DNA of 64,000 nt, taken from Cladocopium goreaui (taxonomy: Eukaryota > Sar > Dinophyceae > Suessiales > Symbiodiniaceae). Shown piece by piece: positions 42,165 through 52,082 of the stretch. The stretch is taken from the NCBI GenBank assembly GCA_947184155.2, contig CAMXCT020005057.1, positions 305,990 to 369,989 of the forward strand, in the 5' to 3' direction. How positions within the stretch are numbered: position 1 is the first letter of the stretch; each line of letters begins with the position of its first letter. The notes beneath the pieces are model-generated. The model made no database searches, had not been told where the DNA came from, and was given only the letters and a program-made list of their open reading frames with translations. Made by a program: the position numbers and the translations under genes.

Positions 42165-42440
42165 CATTGTAATTTACAGTATTTTTGTTCTTTTCGGATC
42201 AAGAAACCACATTTTGCTACATGGTGAAACCTCCGTAAATACCAGTGTTTTTGCTAGGTGCTGGCCAAAAAACACTGTAAATACCGTGCTTTTTACTACC
42301 AGAGGCAAAAAACATCGTAAATACTGTGGTTTTGGGCTTCCGACCCGCCAAAAACATCGGTATTTACGGTGTTTTTTGCTCCGAGAGTTGCAAAAACACG
42401 CGAAAACACCACCGATTTGACGATTTTCGGCCACTACGGA
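42165..42440. repeat. About 40-bp repeat with GTAAATAC core
   Basis: CCGTAAATACC, CTGTAAATACC and TCGTAAATACT recur about 40 bp apart (near 42234, 42274, 42315), each inside an AAAAACAC…GTGTTTTT context; a fourth copy near 42358 (GGTATTTACGG) is inverted. Confidence 0.6.
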
Positions 42441-42460
42441 ACCGAGCAAAAACGCTGCAG

Positions 42461-43006
42461 GGGTAACACCAACACCAACAACAACAACACCAACAGCAAC
42501 AGCAACAACAACAACAACGACGACAACAACAACAACAACAACAACAACAACACCAACACACAACGCACAATGCACAACGCACAACGCACAATGCACAACG
42601 CACAACGCACAACGCACAACGCACAACACACAACACACAAAACACACAACACACACACAACACACACACAACACACAACAACACACACACAACACACAAC
42701 AACACACAACAACACACAACAACACACAACAACACACAACAACACACAACAACACACAACAACACACAACAACACACAACAACACACAACAACAACACAA
42801 CAACAACCCAACAACACACAACAACACACCAACAACACACAACAACACACAACAACACACAACAACACACAACAACACACAACAACACACAACAACACAC
42901 AACAACACACAACAACACACAACAACACACAACAACACACAACAACACACAACAACACACAACAACAACACAAACACACACACAACAACACACCACAACA
43001 CACCAC

Positions 43007-43037
<31 letters not shown>

Positions 43038-43480
43038 CAACACACAACAACACACAACACACACACAACAACACACACAACAACACACAACAACACACAA
43101 CAACACACAACAACACACAACAACACACACACAACAACACAACAACAACACACACAACACACAACAACACACAACAACACACAACAACACACAACAACAC
43201 ACAACAACACACAACAACACACAACAACACACAACAACACACAACAACACACAACAACACACAAAAACACACAACAACACACAACAACAACACAACAACA
43301 CAACAGAACAATACCAACACCAACAACACGACCAACAACACCAACACCACCAACAAACCCAACCACACCAACAACACTAACAACACTAACAACACCAGAA
43401 ACACTACCACCACCAACAACACCAACACCACCAGCACCACCAACACCACCAACACCACAACCACCACCAACCCCAACCAC
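42461..43480. repeat. (AACAACACAC)n satellite and related CAA/CCA repeats
   Basis: A 10-bp AACAACACAC unit repeats in register through most of 42700-43290. AACACC-type repeats flank it at both sides, with an ACGCACAATGCACA block at 42560-42630. Long open frames here (poly His/Asn/Thr/Gln or Cys/Val) are simple by-products of the repeat. Confidence 0.9.
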
Positions 43481-44078
43481 ATCGCCGAAGCCTTTCAGTC
43501 GCTTTTACCAGACTCCCCTTCATATTTTTGGAAAGAAAATGGCCGCGTCGCTTTTACCAGACTCCACTTTATGTATTTTTCCCTCCCCTCTCCCCTTCAT
43601 TTTTTCTTCGGTTCCTTTCTTGCTTACCTACCTTTCGTGTTCCCCCTCTCAAGTCAATATAATATAAATATCAATATAAATATCAATATATATATATACA
43701 TCTATCTATGTTTCACGGTGATGTGTTTCACCGTCCAGGATCCATTCAGATCAAATCGGATGTTAGGCCATACCCAAAACTTGTTGGTTGTGTCCCACTG
43801 CATGTTTGTGGCTTAAGCATTTGCTAAGTCCTCAGAAAACTTCTGATGTGTGTCATGTTTTGCTGGTGAATTGTCACTAATTTGTTTGTTCTTTCTGGCT
43901 GAATACCATTTTTTCATACCATGTATACATATTTAATTTTAGATAGCATTCATATACCCGGTACCCATTTGTTCCTTTGAGATAGTAATAGTATCATATT
44001 CATATTATAATCATGTATACCCCATGAATCTAGAAATACATCTCCTTTGCACCTTCATTTCTTCAAACACTCTCTTTA
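43481..44078. other. Non-coding stretch without recognised gene
   Basis: Contains a small direct repeat (CGCTTTTACCAGACTCC at about 43501 and 43550) and a TCAATATAAATA repeat near 43655; nothing else recognised. Confidence 0.4.
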
Positions 44079-44183
44079 TACCCTCTGGTTATTTAACATA
44101 GACCCTGAAAATAGCCTAGTTTTAATGGAAACTAATCTTCCAACCCCTATCTGCCAGGGTCTATGTTAATGTACCAGAGGGTA
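44079..44183. mobile_element. Family A element, CAGGGTCTATG subtype
   Basis: TACCCTCTGGTTATTTAAC … GTACCAGAGGGTA; inside, ATAGACCCTGAAAATAGCC pairs with GCCAGGGTCTAT. The copy at 62391 shares this core. Confidence 0.75.
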
Positions 44184-44232
44184 ACATTTTATACCTCTGG
44201 TTTTTGGGATAGCCATAGCCTTGCCACTGAAG

Positions 44233-44338
44233 GCCTCCTGCGCCGCACCAGTCGCCGTGGAGCGCCGAAAGGGGACGGGGTGGCCTCGGCGACGACGGAA
44301 GTCGAAGCCACCGTGGTGCCGCCCGTGCGGATGCCCAA
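44233..44338 (+). CDS. Exon-like island, very GC-rich
   Basis: From after CACTGAAG to the donor GTGAGG. One frame reads LLRRTSRRGAPKGDGVASAT then TEVEATVVPPVRMP with nearly all G/C third positions. Its GC content stands far above the flanks. No family recognised. Confidence 0.4.
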
Positions 44339-44386
44339 GTGAGGTATGCGGTGGATGATTTCTGGTAACTCCTGGGAGGACTAAGG

Positions 44387-44518
44387 TACCCTCTGGTAAC
44401 ATTTACCCACTAAAAATGGTGATTTACCCACTAAAAATGGTGATTTACCCACTAAAAATGGTGATTTACCCATTAAGAATGGTGATTTTCTATAGTTATG
44501 TTAGTTTACCAGAGGGTA
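44387..44518. mobile_element. Family A element with internal tandem repeat
   Basis: TACCCTCTGGTAACATTTAC … GTTTACCAGAGGGTA. Inside, a 21-bp unit (TTTACCCACTAAAAATGGTG) is repeated about four times (44402-44485). Confidence 0.8.
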
Positions 44519-45486
44519 TCTTTGGGGGTAAGAATTCTGATTGTGAATCGGTAGATGATGGAATGGAATATTATTTATACACATTTCAATGAGAAGAGTC
44601 AAAAACCAGTTGTGACAAATTGGTAGATGGGAATTGGAGTAATGGGATATAATGGGGACATCAGTGATAACTGACAGTTGGTTCAGGATTATTCGAGATG
44701 TATCTGATGTTGCACTTGTTTTTAAACGCAGGGTAACATGGGGATATATATATATAACTTATAACTGATGATTTCTGGTTGATGAGTGACTACTGGGGTT
44801 ATACTACCTAATACTATATATGGATTTCACCCATTGTGGGAACCCCTATAGACCAGCAAAACCTATTGGCTGAGCAGGAATGACTGGAAGAATGGAGGAA
44901 CTGTCGGTCGTGTTTCTTGGAAATGATCACTGCATGCGAGTAGGTCAGTCAGAAAATATGGTTGTTTACGACATTTGCAGTTTTACCCGGAATCTACTAA
45001 GGAAAAGGAAAGGACATATAGTGGGATACCCATGGGTGAAGGTTCAGTATTGTTCGATATGGTTCCAAAAGTAGGCCAGTCGGTTGTTCTTCATATATAA
45101 TTGTATATATATATATATAGCATATATATATATATAAATACATATATATATATATAAATACATATATATATAGAGATTTGAATGGGAGCAGTATACTTGT
45201 CATTTCTTTTCCACTGCTTTGCCGAGGTTTTTTTACATGCTGTCGGTTTGTTGGCTGATCCCATATGGAAACAGCACCGGCTGATCCCCACTTTCCCATC
45301 CCCAAGGTTGTTGATGGCCTTCAATGACGAGCCTCATGGTTATGTCGGTTATGTTTATTTAGCCATTACATGGTCATGATGGAATGTTATACACACATCA
45401 TGTCATTTTGTGAAAACTTTGTTTCAAGGCAAGTAGAAGCCTTATATTTAAATAGTGTATCTTCCTATATGTATTATATACCATAT
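44519..45486. other. Non-coding stretch with TA microsatellite
   Basis: No gene recognised; TA runs at 45095-45175. Confidence 0.35.
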
Positions 45487-45591
45487 CTGGTTGGTAGTTT
45501 CAAACTTTTTTTTATTTTCCATAGTGCACGGGATAATCCTTCCCATTGACGAACTCATATTTTTCAAGATGGTTATTGCACCACCAACCAG
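45487..45591. mobile_element. Family B foldback element with ATAT duplication
   Basis: CTGGTTGGTAGTTTCAAAC … CACCACCAACCAG, flanked by ATAT at 45483-45486 and 45592-45595. Confidence 0.75.
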
Positions 45592-45690
45592 ATATATCCA
45601 GATATCATTACATATCATATCACTGTGTATACTTCTGGGTGACTGGCTTCGGTGGATATGGCTGGCGACTGATAGGAGTTACGAATTGAG

Positions 45691-45812
45691 TTTCCCCCCA
45701 GTGATGTGAGCGTTGGTTAACAAAAGCCCCAGGAATACGATAGTTATAAGTACCATAAACCATAGTTATTGGAGTTATAAACCAACTTAGCTATCTTGGG
45801 GGCCTCACATTG
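45691..45812. mobile_element. Family C element, left end worn
   Basis: CCCCCCAGTGATGTGAGCGT … GGGGGCCTCACATTG then TA. Confidence 0.6.
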
Positions 45813-45895
45813 TATATATATATATATATATATGATTTATATGTTTGTAAAATATCAAGTATATCAACCTGCTTATAAATACATACCATCATATG

Positions 45896-46037
45896 GTTGG
45901 GAAACTCCATTCGTAGCAACGCATCCGCTTCCTGGATCAATGGCAGGAAAGCTTTCGAGAGCTGAAGGTGGAGGCCCAGAATCAATCCGCGATTTTTTCG
46001 GCCACCCAACATCAAAAATCAATCCAGATCCAGAAAC
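45896..46037 (+). CDS. Exon-like island
   Basis: One frame reads PFVATHPLPGSMAGKLSRAE then GGGPESIRDFFGHPTSKINP DPETRTG. Splice borders are unclear; a family A-like repeat follows. No family recognised. Confidence 0.25.
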
Positions 46038-46044
46038 GCGAACT

Positions 46045-46190
46045 GGAAAATCACCATGTTGGATAGCTAAATCACCATTTTCAATGGCTAAATCATCATT
46101 TTCAATGGCTAAATCATCATTTTCAATGGCTAAATCACCATTTTCAATGGGTAAATCACCATTTTCAATGGGGTAAATCACCATTTTCAT
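46045..46190. repeat. 21-bp tandem repeat derived from family A interior
   Basis: About six units of TAAATCACCATTTTCAATGG (21-22 bp) after AACTGGAAAATCACCATG, the usual inner part of family A. No intact termini seen. Confidence 0.75.
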
Positions 46191-46619
46191 GATCATCTAT
46201 AAATTATCTATCCATAGGTGCCATGGTTGGTGGATCCAATAGATTGATAACCCAGTCATCCAAGCAATAAATAATGGAAAATCCATGGAATTTGAAAAAC
46301 ATGTAGTGGAAATTTATTACATCTTTATAAGAGTGCTTATTGGATGACCTAGAAGAATGAACAGATCCAGTTCCAGTTCCAAATTCCTGGAAATCAGAAC
46401 TGGAGCAAGACCACCACAGACATACGGAGGTTTCCTGAAATAGGGGGTACCATTATAAATCATCAATTATAGGCTTGCCCATAAACCATCCTTTTGGGGT
46501 ATCCTCATTACCCTCATTTCAAGATCAAGAAACCTGCAATTTGATATGTGGATGTTGTAATCATGTTTTGATCGAACATGGCCCTGAAACAATGATCACC
46601 CGACTCAGTGATGCTTCAG

Positions 46620-46690
46620 CCCTGCCGAGGAACAGACACCTCAGAGTGTCCCAACTTTAACCGCACTGGAGGCAGATTTCGGTCGTGAAA
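46620..46690 (+). CDS. Exon-like island
   Basis: After GTGATGCTTCAG one frame reads PAEEQTPQSVPTLTALEADF GREI up to a GTTCCC. No family recognised. Confidence 0.25.
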
Positions 46691-47006
46691 TTGTTCCCTT
46701 GGGATTTTCCCATGGGGCGAAGTTGTCACAGATTATGTTATGCATGAAGACCTAACATGCGGATGTAGAATCAAGATGGCAAGTGTTCATTTCGCGAACT
46801 TTAATCTCTGGAAATTTTGAGGAAACACATTTTTTCTTCTATAGTTGCTTTTTTTGAGTTAGCTATCATCTTGAAAATGAGATGGTATCGATTGAGATTT
46901 TTCAGATCCTGGGTCGGTTTCACAGAAAGTCTGCGGAACACTTGTGGCTTCACCATAGAAATCATCTGTGGTGGTCCCGTGTATTACAAGCACCTTAAAA
47001 TAGATA

Positions 47007-47132
47007 CAATGTGAGGCCCCCCAGTTATAAATAAGTTGGTTTATAACTCCAATAACTATGGTTTATGGTACTTATAACTATAGTTACTGGGGCTTTTGTT
47101 AACCAACAAACATCACTGGGGGCCTCACATTG
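47007..47132. mobile_element. Family C foldback element
   Basis: CAATGTGAGGCCCCCCAGTT … GGGGGCCTCACATTG flanked by TA; 126 bp. Confidence 0.8.
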
Positions 47133-47254
47133 TAGAACAGTCGGACACCTGGAAATTGAGAGAAACCTGGAGCGATTTCAGACGTTCGGCGTGTTTTATT
47201 ATCACCTACCTCCTCGGAATTATTTGGGTAGTTCTCAAACTGCGGGTTTGCCGT

Positions 47255-47375
47255 TAACACATGATCATCAACCATTAATCACCATTAATCATTAACCATT
47301 GATTGATCCATGATTCAGCAATATTAACATATACTAACCATTTAATCATTTAAGCATGATTAGCCAATATTAACC
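47255..47375. repeat. ACCATTAATC-type repeat
   Basis: Loose tandem of ACCATTAATCATTA units, the complement of the GGTTAATGAT repeat. Confidence 0.55.
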
Positions 47376-47535
47376 ATTGAGGTTTCAATAGCACCATTGG
47401 TGATGTACTGCCAGGTACAACAGCTTCTGCCTGCCTTCAGTGGCTATGATTGTGCCATGGGTGGAGGAAATGGCAGTGGGAATGCCGGGTTTGCCCATGA
47501 TTTCGTAGGGGAAACTCGATGGGTTTTTTGCTGCT

Positions 47536-47774
47536 TACCCTCTGGCAAACTAACATACAATGTGAGGCCCCCCAGTTATGTTTGTCGGTTAACAAAAGCC
47601 CCAGTAACTATAGTTATAAGTACCATAAACCATAGTTATTGGGGTTATAAACCAACTGAACGCTATCTTGGGGGCCTCACATTGTAGCTATGGAAAATCA
47701 CCATCTGTAATAATAGGTAAACCAACTATAAATCACCCATGTTCAATAGCTATGTTGGTTTTTATCAGAGGGTA
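47536..47774. mobile_element. Family A element split by a family C insertion
   Basis: TACCCTCTGGCAAACTAACA, then the family C element, then GCTATGGAAAATCACC … TATCAGAGGGTA. Without the insert the left and right parts join as AACTAACATAGCTATGG, exactly the sequence of uninterrupted copies. Confidence 0.85.
47558..47684. mobile_element. Family C element nested in family A
   Basis: CAATGTGAGGCCCCCCAGTT … GGGGGCCTCACATTG, 127 bp. TA at 47556-47557 and 47685-47686 is one target TA duplicated, shown by the rejoined host element. Confidence 0.9.
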
Positions 47775-48471
47775 TGTTTCTTATGAAATGTGGCAAAGCA
47801 GGCAAATCTGGAATGAATCCTAGGGTCCTAGAGATGATGCCCTGTTGCTAAGCATATCAGTAACCCACAAAGTTATTGTACAAATTTGTACAACGCTTCA
47901 CCTTGGCCTTGCTGGTGGGCAAAACCTTCATGGGATCTGATGGGGGATGACTCTAATTTGCACATGGATTGGCTACAGGAAACTGGTGCTAGCTCGATCA
48001 GGTACCACCAAGTGTTTTGGTTTCTTGGTTGTTTAAAAGGCTATGCTTGCCACTTCGAGCAGGTTTATCCATGTGTCGTGTTTTTTGGCCGCAAAACAAG
48101 ATGACTCCATGGATATAGAAAAACGTTGATTTTCCAGCCATCTTTATCCTCTTTATCATGTTCTATTTTTTGGATATAACGTGATTTTTCCAGGAGAAAT
48201 AGGTCCCTCTCACAGTTGATAGGGGTAGCCCTGGTCCCTCTCACATCCTGGGTTTTAAATGTTCCACTTCCTATGGTTCCCCATTTCAAGGCTAAATCCT
48301 GAGAGTAAACACATCAATCAGCTCATATTGGCTTCAAACTTAAGTTTTAAAGTATCAAATGTGTCAATCCCTCAAGATTCTTAAGATCCCCTAAGATTAT
48401 ATAAGATTATATATTTATATATGTATATGTTGATCCTGAAAAAAAATAAAGCCATCACCGTGCCGTCGCAG
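47775..48471. other. Non-coding stretch without recognised gene
   Basis: No repeat end or exon signal that holds up. Confidence 0.3.
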
Positions 48472-48539
48472 GCGCCTTGTCCAAACCCAAGAGCCTGGGA
48501 CGGCCCTTCCGGCTGCGAGCCCGTGCCCGAATCCTTGAG
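48472..48539 (+). CDS. Exon-like island
   Basis: Between GCCGTCGCAG and the donor GTTTCA, 68 bases read ALSKPKSLGRPFRLRARARI LE after two bases that complete a codon. Third positions are mostly G/C. No family recognised. Confidence 0.35.
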
Positions 48540-49386
48540 GTTTCAATGGAAAATCACCATAACCGTTAAATTGTGCTTAATAAATAAATAAGTTGTGTAT
48601 AAAAACCATATCCATCGGATAGTATCCATATGTATCCATGATCCATAATTTTCATTTTCATGGTTATAAATGGAAATAACCATTAACCAGACCAACATGA
48701 TCATATGATCCTGGAGTTTTTGGAAACTAACCAGCAATGGTCATTAGTTTGCCATGTATTATTGTAGTGGTTTTGCACCAGTAACCAGACCAATCCACTC
48801 ATGGTCAATGAACATGGTGGACTAGCAAAGATTGACCATGATAACCATGATATGAGTAAATCATGGTGTAAATCCCAAGAAACAAACTGGGATTTCACGC
48901 TTCATTCTACGGGAAGTTGGGATTGCACCGAACTTTGGATGTGACCAATAAGAATTGGGAACTTAAGCAACACGAATATGGATCTTGCAAGTTTAATGAG
49001 CAAGAAATGATTGTTTCGTATTTTGTTTGTTAAGTTAATCCTATCACTAATTTTTGAGCACCTTTTTTTGGGGGGACCCCCAACCGAGCAAATCCACGAA
49101 TGACCATGTTTTTTTCAAATCCCAAACATGTTGAATTTGCTTCGAATCTTTGGATACAATTTCATTTCTTATTTCTTCACTATTTTTTTGTGCACTTCTC
49201 ATTTGGCACAATGCCAGACTTTTGCTGGATTGTCGGATAGTCCCTTTGCTGGTTTTGTTTCAATCCGTTGTATTCGGATATCTATACCCAGCCCAGGATT
49301 CACATGGGAGGGTTGACCACAGCCCCACCATGGACCATGGTAGGCTTGGCATGAAAAAACTCGCCTGGCCAGCGGCTTAGCGCCAG
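48540..49386. other. Non-coding stretch without recognised gene
   Basis: Nothing recognised. Confidence 0.3.
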
Positions 49387-49500
49387 GTATTTATGGCCCC
49401 TCTGCCAATGTGGAGCCCATCATGGCTCCCATGACCGAAGAGGCTTTTTGTTGGGAGGACACCTCGAGTGGCCGCAACAATATGGGGAAGTCATGGGAAG
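49387..49500. CDS. Exon-like island, open on both strands
   Basis: Plus strand, after GCTTAGCGCCAG: YGPSANVEPIMAPMTEEAFC then WEDTSSGRNNMGKSWE. Minus strand: FPILLRPLEVSSQQKASSVM GAMMGSTLAEGP. Both have normal codon use, so orientation cannot be decided by eye. Confidence 0.3.
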
Positions 49501-49775
49501 TCCAACGATGACGATGGGAAATACCGTCTTTGTTCAAGTAAATCACCGAAGGATAAAAAAAACGAAGAAATCGTTCAAAGACTAGCATGGAATCGCCAAG
49601 AGATAGGCTTGGAAGAGTGTTTTTTTTTTTAAAAAAAACTTTGTTCCATCATTCCAAATCATCCAGAAAGGAAGTGAATAACAGAGCCAGATATTCTCAA
49701 CTTGAATCTTAATTCTCTAGCAGTCAGTACTGACCATCTATTGCTTTAAGCTAACTTTAAGCATTGACTTCAGAG

Positions 49776-49980
49776 TGTGAAACATGGTGAGTGGTTTGGC
49801 ATGGTGGCATACATGCATGTTTTTGTCTGCTAGCATTTTCACCTATTTCTTTTGCCGTGGCCGTTTGTACAGCTTGGCCCAAGTAATAGCTTTTCGCATT
49901 TGCACCAGACGCTTCTGAGAAAACAGGCCGCTGCCTCTTGACCTTTAGCCTTTGTCGCTGACGCTACCCAGCGCTCCGCA
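49776..49980 (+). repeat. 5' LTR
   Basis: Starts TGTGAAACATGGTGAGTGG and ends CCAGCGCTCCGCA; 205 bp, identical to 60068-60272 as read. Confidence 0.92.
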
Positions 49981-49981
49981 T

Positions 49982-49993
49982 TGGTAGCGGAGC
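49982..49993 (+). promoter_or_regulatory. Primer-binding site
   Basis: TGGTAGCGGAGC begins one base after the LTR's CA. TGGTAGC complements the 3' end of eukaryotic initiator-Met tRNA; the match beyond seven or eight bases is not checked. Confidence 0.7.
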
Positions 49994-49996
49994 CCC

Positions 49997-51316
49997 ATGA
50001 CTGGGGCTGAACGAAGCTCTTCGGCTTCGGAGGAGGAGGCTTCCTCCAGTTCCGGCCGAGCCGGACTCAAAAGGGAGGAAAGGCGGGCAGAGCCTCTCCC
50101 AGATGGCGGCCGCGCCGCAGATACCGGCAGAGCCGGGAGGACTGGAAGCGCCGGTCCAGAAGAAGGAGCTCCACGACAAGATGAGCCCAAAGGAAAGACC
50201 AAGCAAGGTCGTGACAAAGGGAAAGGCCGCCGAGATGATGACCAGTCCCGAGGGCGGCGCCCCGAGAAGGGACAAGGATCCCGCGAGAGTAGCAAAGGAA
50301 AAGGAAAGAAGGGTAAGAAGGGGTCCAAAGGTAAAGGCGGCAAAGGTAAGAACAAGGGCGGTGAAAGCAGACAAGAAATGGAAGACCGGCTTCGCCGAGA
50401 AATCCGCCAAGATCTCCAGCAGGAGTTGAGGCAGACCATCTCGGAGGAGATGAGAAGAGCCCTACAGGGTGCTTCCGGTGCGAGGCCCATGGACGATGGG
50501 ACATCTGAATGGTCCACACCAAGGGAACCCCCGAGCTCGGTGGGTGCTCCACGGCCTCCGGAGCCATTGGGCCCGCCGCCAAAGGCAAGAGGTCTTGCCT
50601 CTCCACCACGGGAACGCCCACCTCCACGGCCGCTGCCGAAGCCGGTGAAGAAGGAAGCGCCGGAGCCAAAGGATCGTGAGAAGAAGCCTCCTAAGGAGAC
50701 AGCGGAATCTAGCAAGCCGCCTGAGCAGGCGGCGCCTGCCAGAGGGTCGAAGGTGAAGAAGGAGGATTCACCAACAGATACCCACAAGAACCCAAAGAAG
50801 AAGAGCCGGGCTGCGCCCGATCCACCTCTACCTCCAGATGGTGACCCCGATTGGGATGACGACTCAGAGTACACCTATACTTACAGTGATGAAGGCCAAG
50901 AAGGGCCAGAGTCTGAGCGGCAGACCAATGATCCCACGGTGACGGTAACGGATCGGAGTGCAGCCGGAGGCTCCCGGCATGAAGGACCCGATCGTCGGGG
51001 TGAAAGAAGGGCAGATCGGCATGATCGCCGTGATGACCGTGACAGGCGGCGTCCTGGACCCGAGTTGAGGGAAGCTCCCCGCAGGCCGGAACGACAGCCG
51101 GTGGTGCCACCACCTCCTGCGCCACCCAGGCGCCGACGAAGGGATCGCCATGATGGAGATCCGCCGGGTGATGACGATGGCGCTGGCAGTGGGGCCCCAA
51201 GCAGGGATGATAGGTCGGCCTCCGAAGTTTCGACAGCCCGTACGGCGGAAGTCAAAGAGATGCTGGCCCAGTACAGCAGGCGGGACGACTCAAGAGGAAA
51301 GCCCTCTCTGTCCCAG
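49997..51316 (+). CDS. N-terminal basic disordered region of the element's polyprotein (first exon-like part)
   Basis: From the ATG four bases after the primer site the frame is open for 451 codons to TAG at 51350-51352. The last 11 codons probably belong to an intron, so the coding part is taken as 440 codons. Composition is extreme: Ser/Glu-rich start, Lys/Gly repeats (SKGKGKKGKKGSKGKGGKGK, residues 99-118), a short charged helix at about 124-156 (RRALQGAS after it), Pro-rich stretches and Arg/Asp repeats. No domain recognised. Such a basic tail could bind the element RNA. If spliced at CAG|GTGAAC it continues in frame into VRLEPFRG of Gag. Confidence 0.65.
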
Positions 51317-52082
51317 GTGAACCACGTTTTTTTTCCAGATGATGGAATTTAGATTGAGGAGGAACTCACATCATTCATGCGTAGGCTATTCTGCTTGGTG
51401 CGTAGGTTTCGCGTAGGCATATACGTAGGATAATGTAGGAGAGGCTGCGTAGGCAGTCTCGCGTAGGCACTTGTTTGGATGTTTTAGATTGTTTGTTTCT
51501 GACCTCGAACTCTTGTTTTTCTTGGTGGCTTACAATGATTTTAAATGCAAACTGGATTGTATGGTTCATATGTTTAGCTGGAAGAAAGGGGAGATTAAAG
51601 AAACAAGCGCTTTTTCAGAAAATTACAAGTGCCAAGTTTTCGAACAGCCATTTTCGGTTCGGATTTTCGCGTAGGCTCCGCGTAGGCCCTCGCGTAGGAA
51701 ACGCGGAGGCCCTAGGTCAAATTGTGGCCCGTAGCCCATCAAAGTCTTACCGTTTCACTTTTCTAATGTTTCCACGAGTTCATCATGACTGCCGATCACA
51801 TCATGACACAGTGCTCCACTCTTGATGAGGCTTCCGCCTTCCTTTCACAAGTCACCCAAAGAATCGTCATCTTCCAATTCTTTCTATTCCTCTTCTGAAC
51901 CAGAATTGTGATCACATCACGAGATCGTTGCAGCAACTTTCGCGGAGGCAACCGCGTAGGCACTTCTTGAAAGGTAACCCTCGCGTAGGCAGTTTTGCTT
52001 GGGAGGAGTGGTTTGCGTAGGCCCCGCGTAGGTGTCCTAATTTGTGTATTGCAGTTTAGCAAGGAAAAAAAACACAACTCAG
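51317..52082 (+). other. Intron-like interval with twelve GCGTAGG motifs
   Basis: Begins GTGAAC after CAG and ends CAACTCAG before GTGCGG. Length 766 nt (not a multiple of three), while both flanking frames are in phase 0, so removal joins them. CAGGTG occurs at both borders. GCGTAGG appears 12 times (51378-51470, 51667-51697, 51953-52031), with variants such as ACGTAGG and GCGGAGG. The interval is AT-richer than the ORFs beside it and holds several in-frame stops. Confidence 0.6.

Noticed and set aside
42174-43667. Several long open frames of more than 300 codons on both strands
   Set aside because: They are translations of the (AACAACACAC)n and CAA/CCA repeats and have no protein-like composition.
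49945-51255. Minus-strand frames of 120-309 codons
   Set aside because: Mirror frames of the GC-rich basic ORF of the LTR element; Ser/Pro/Leu-rich without domains.
52044-52082. ATG at 52044 as the true start of Gag
   Set aside because: Possible, but the frame upstream of V14 shows no Gag similarity and fits the end of an intron better; kept in coordinates, flagged in the text.
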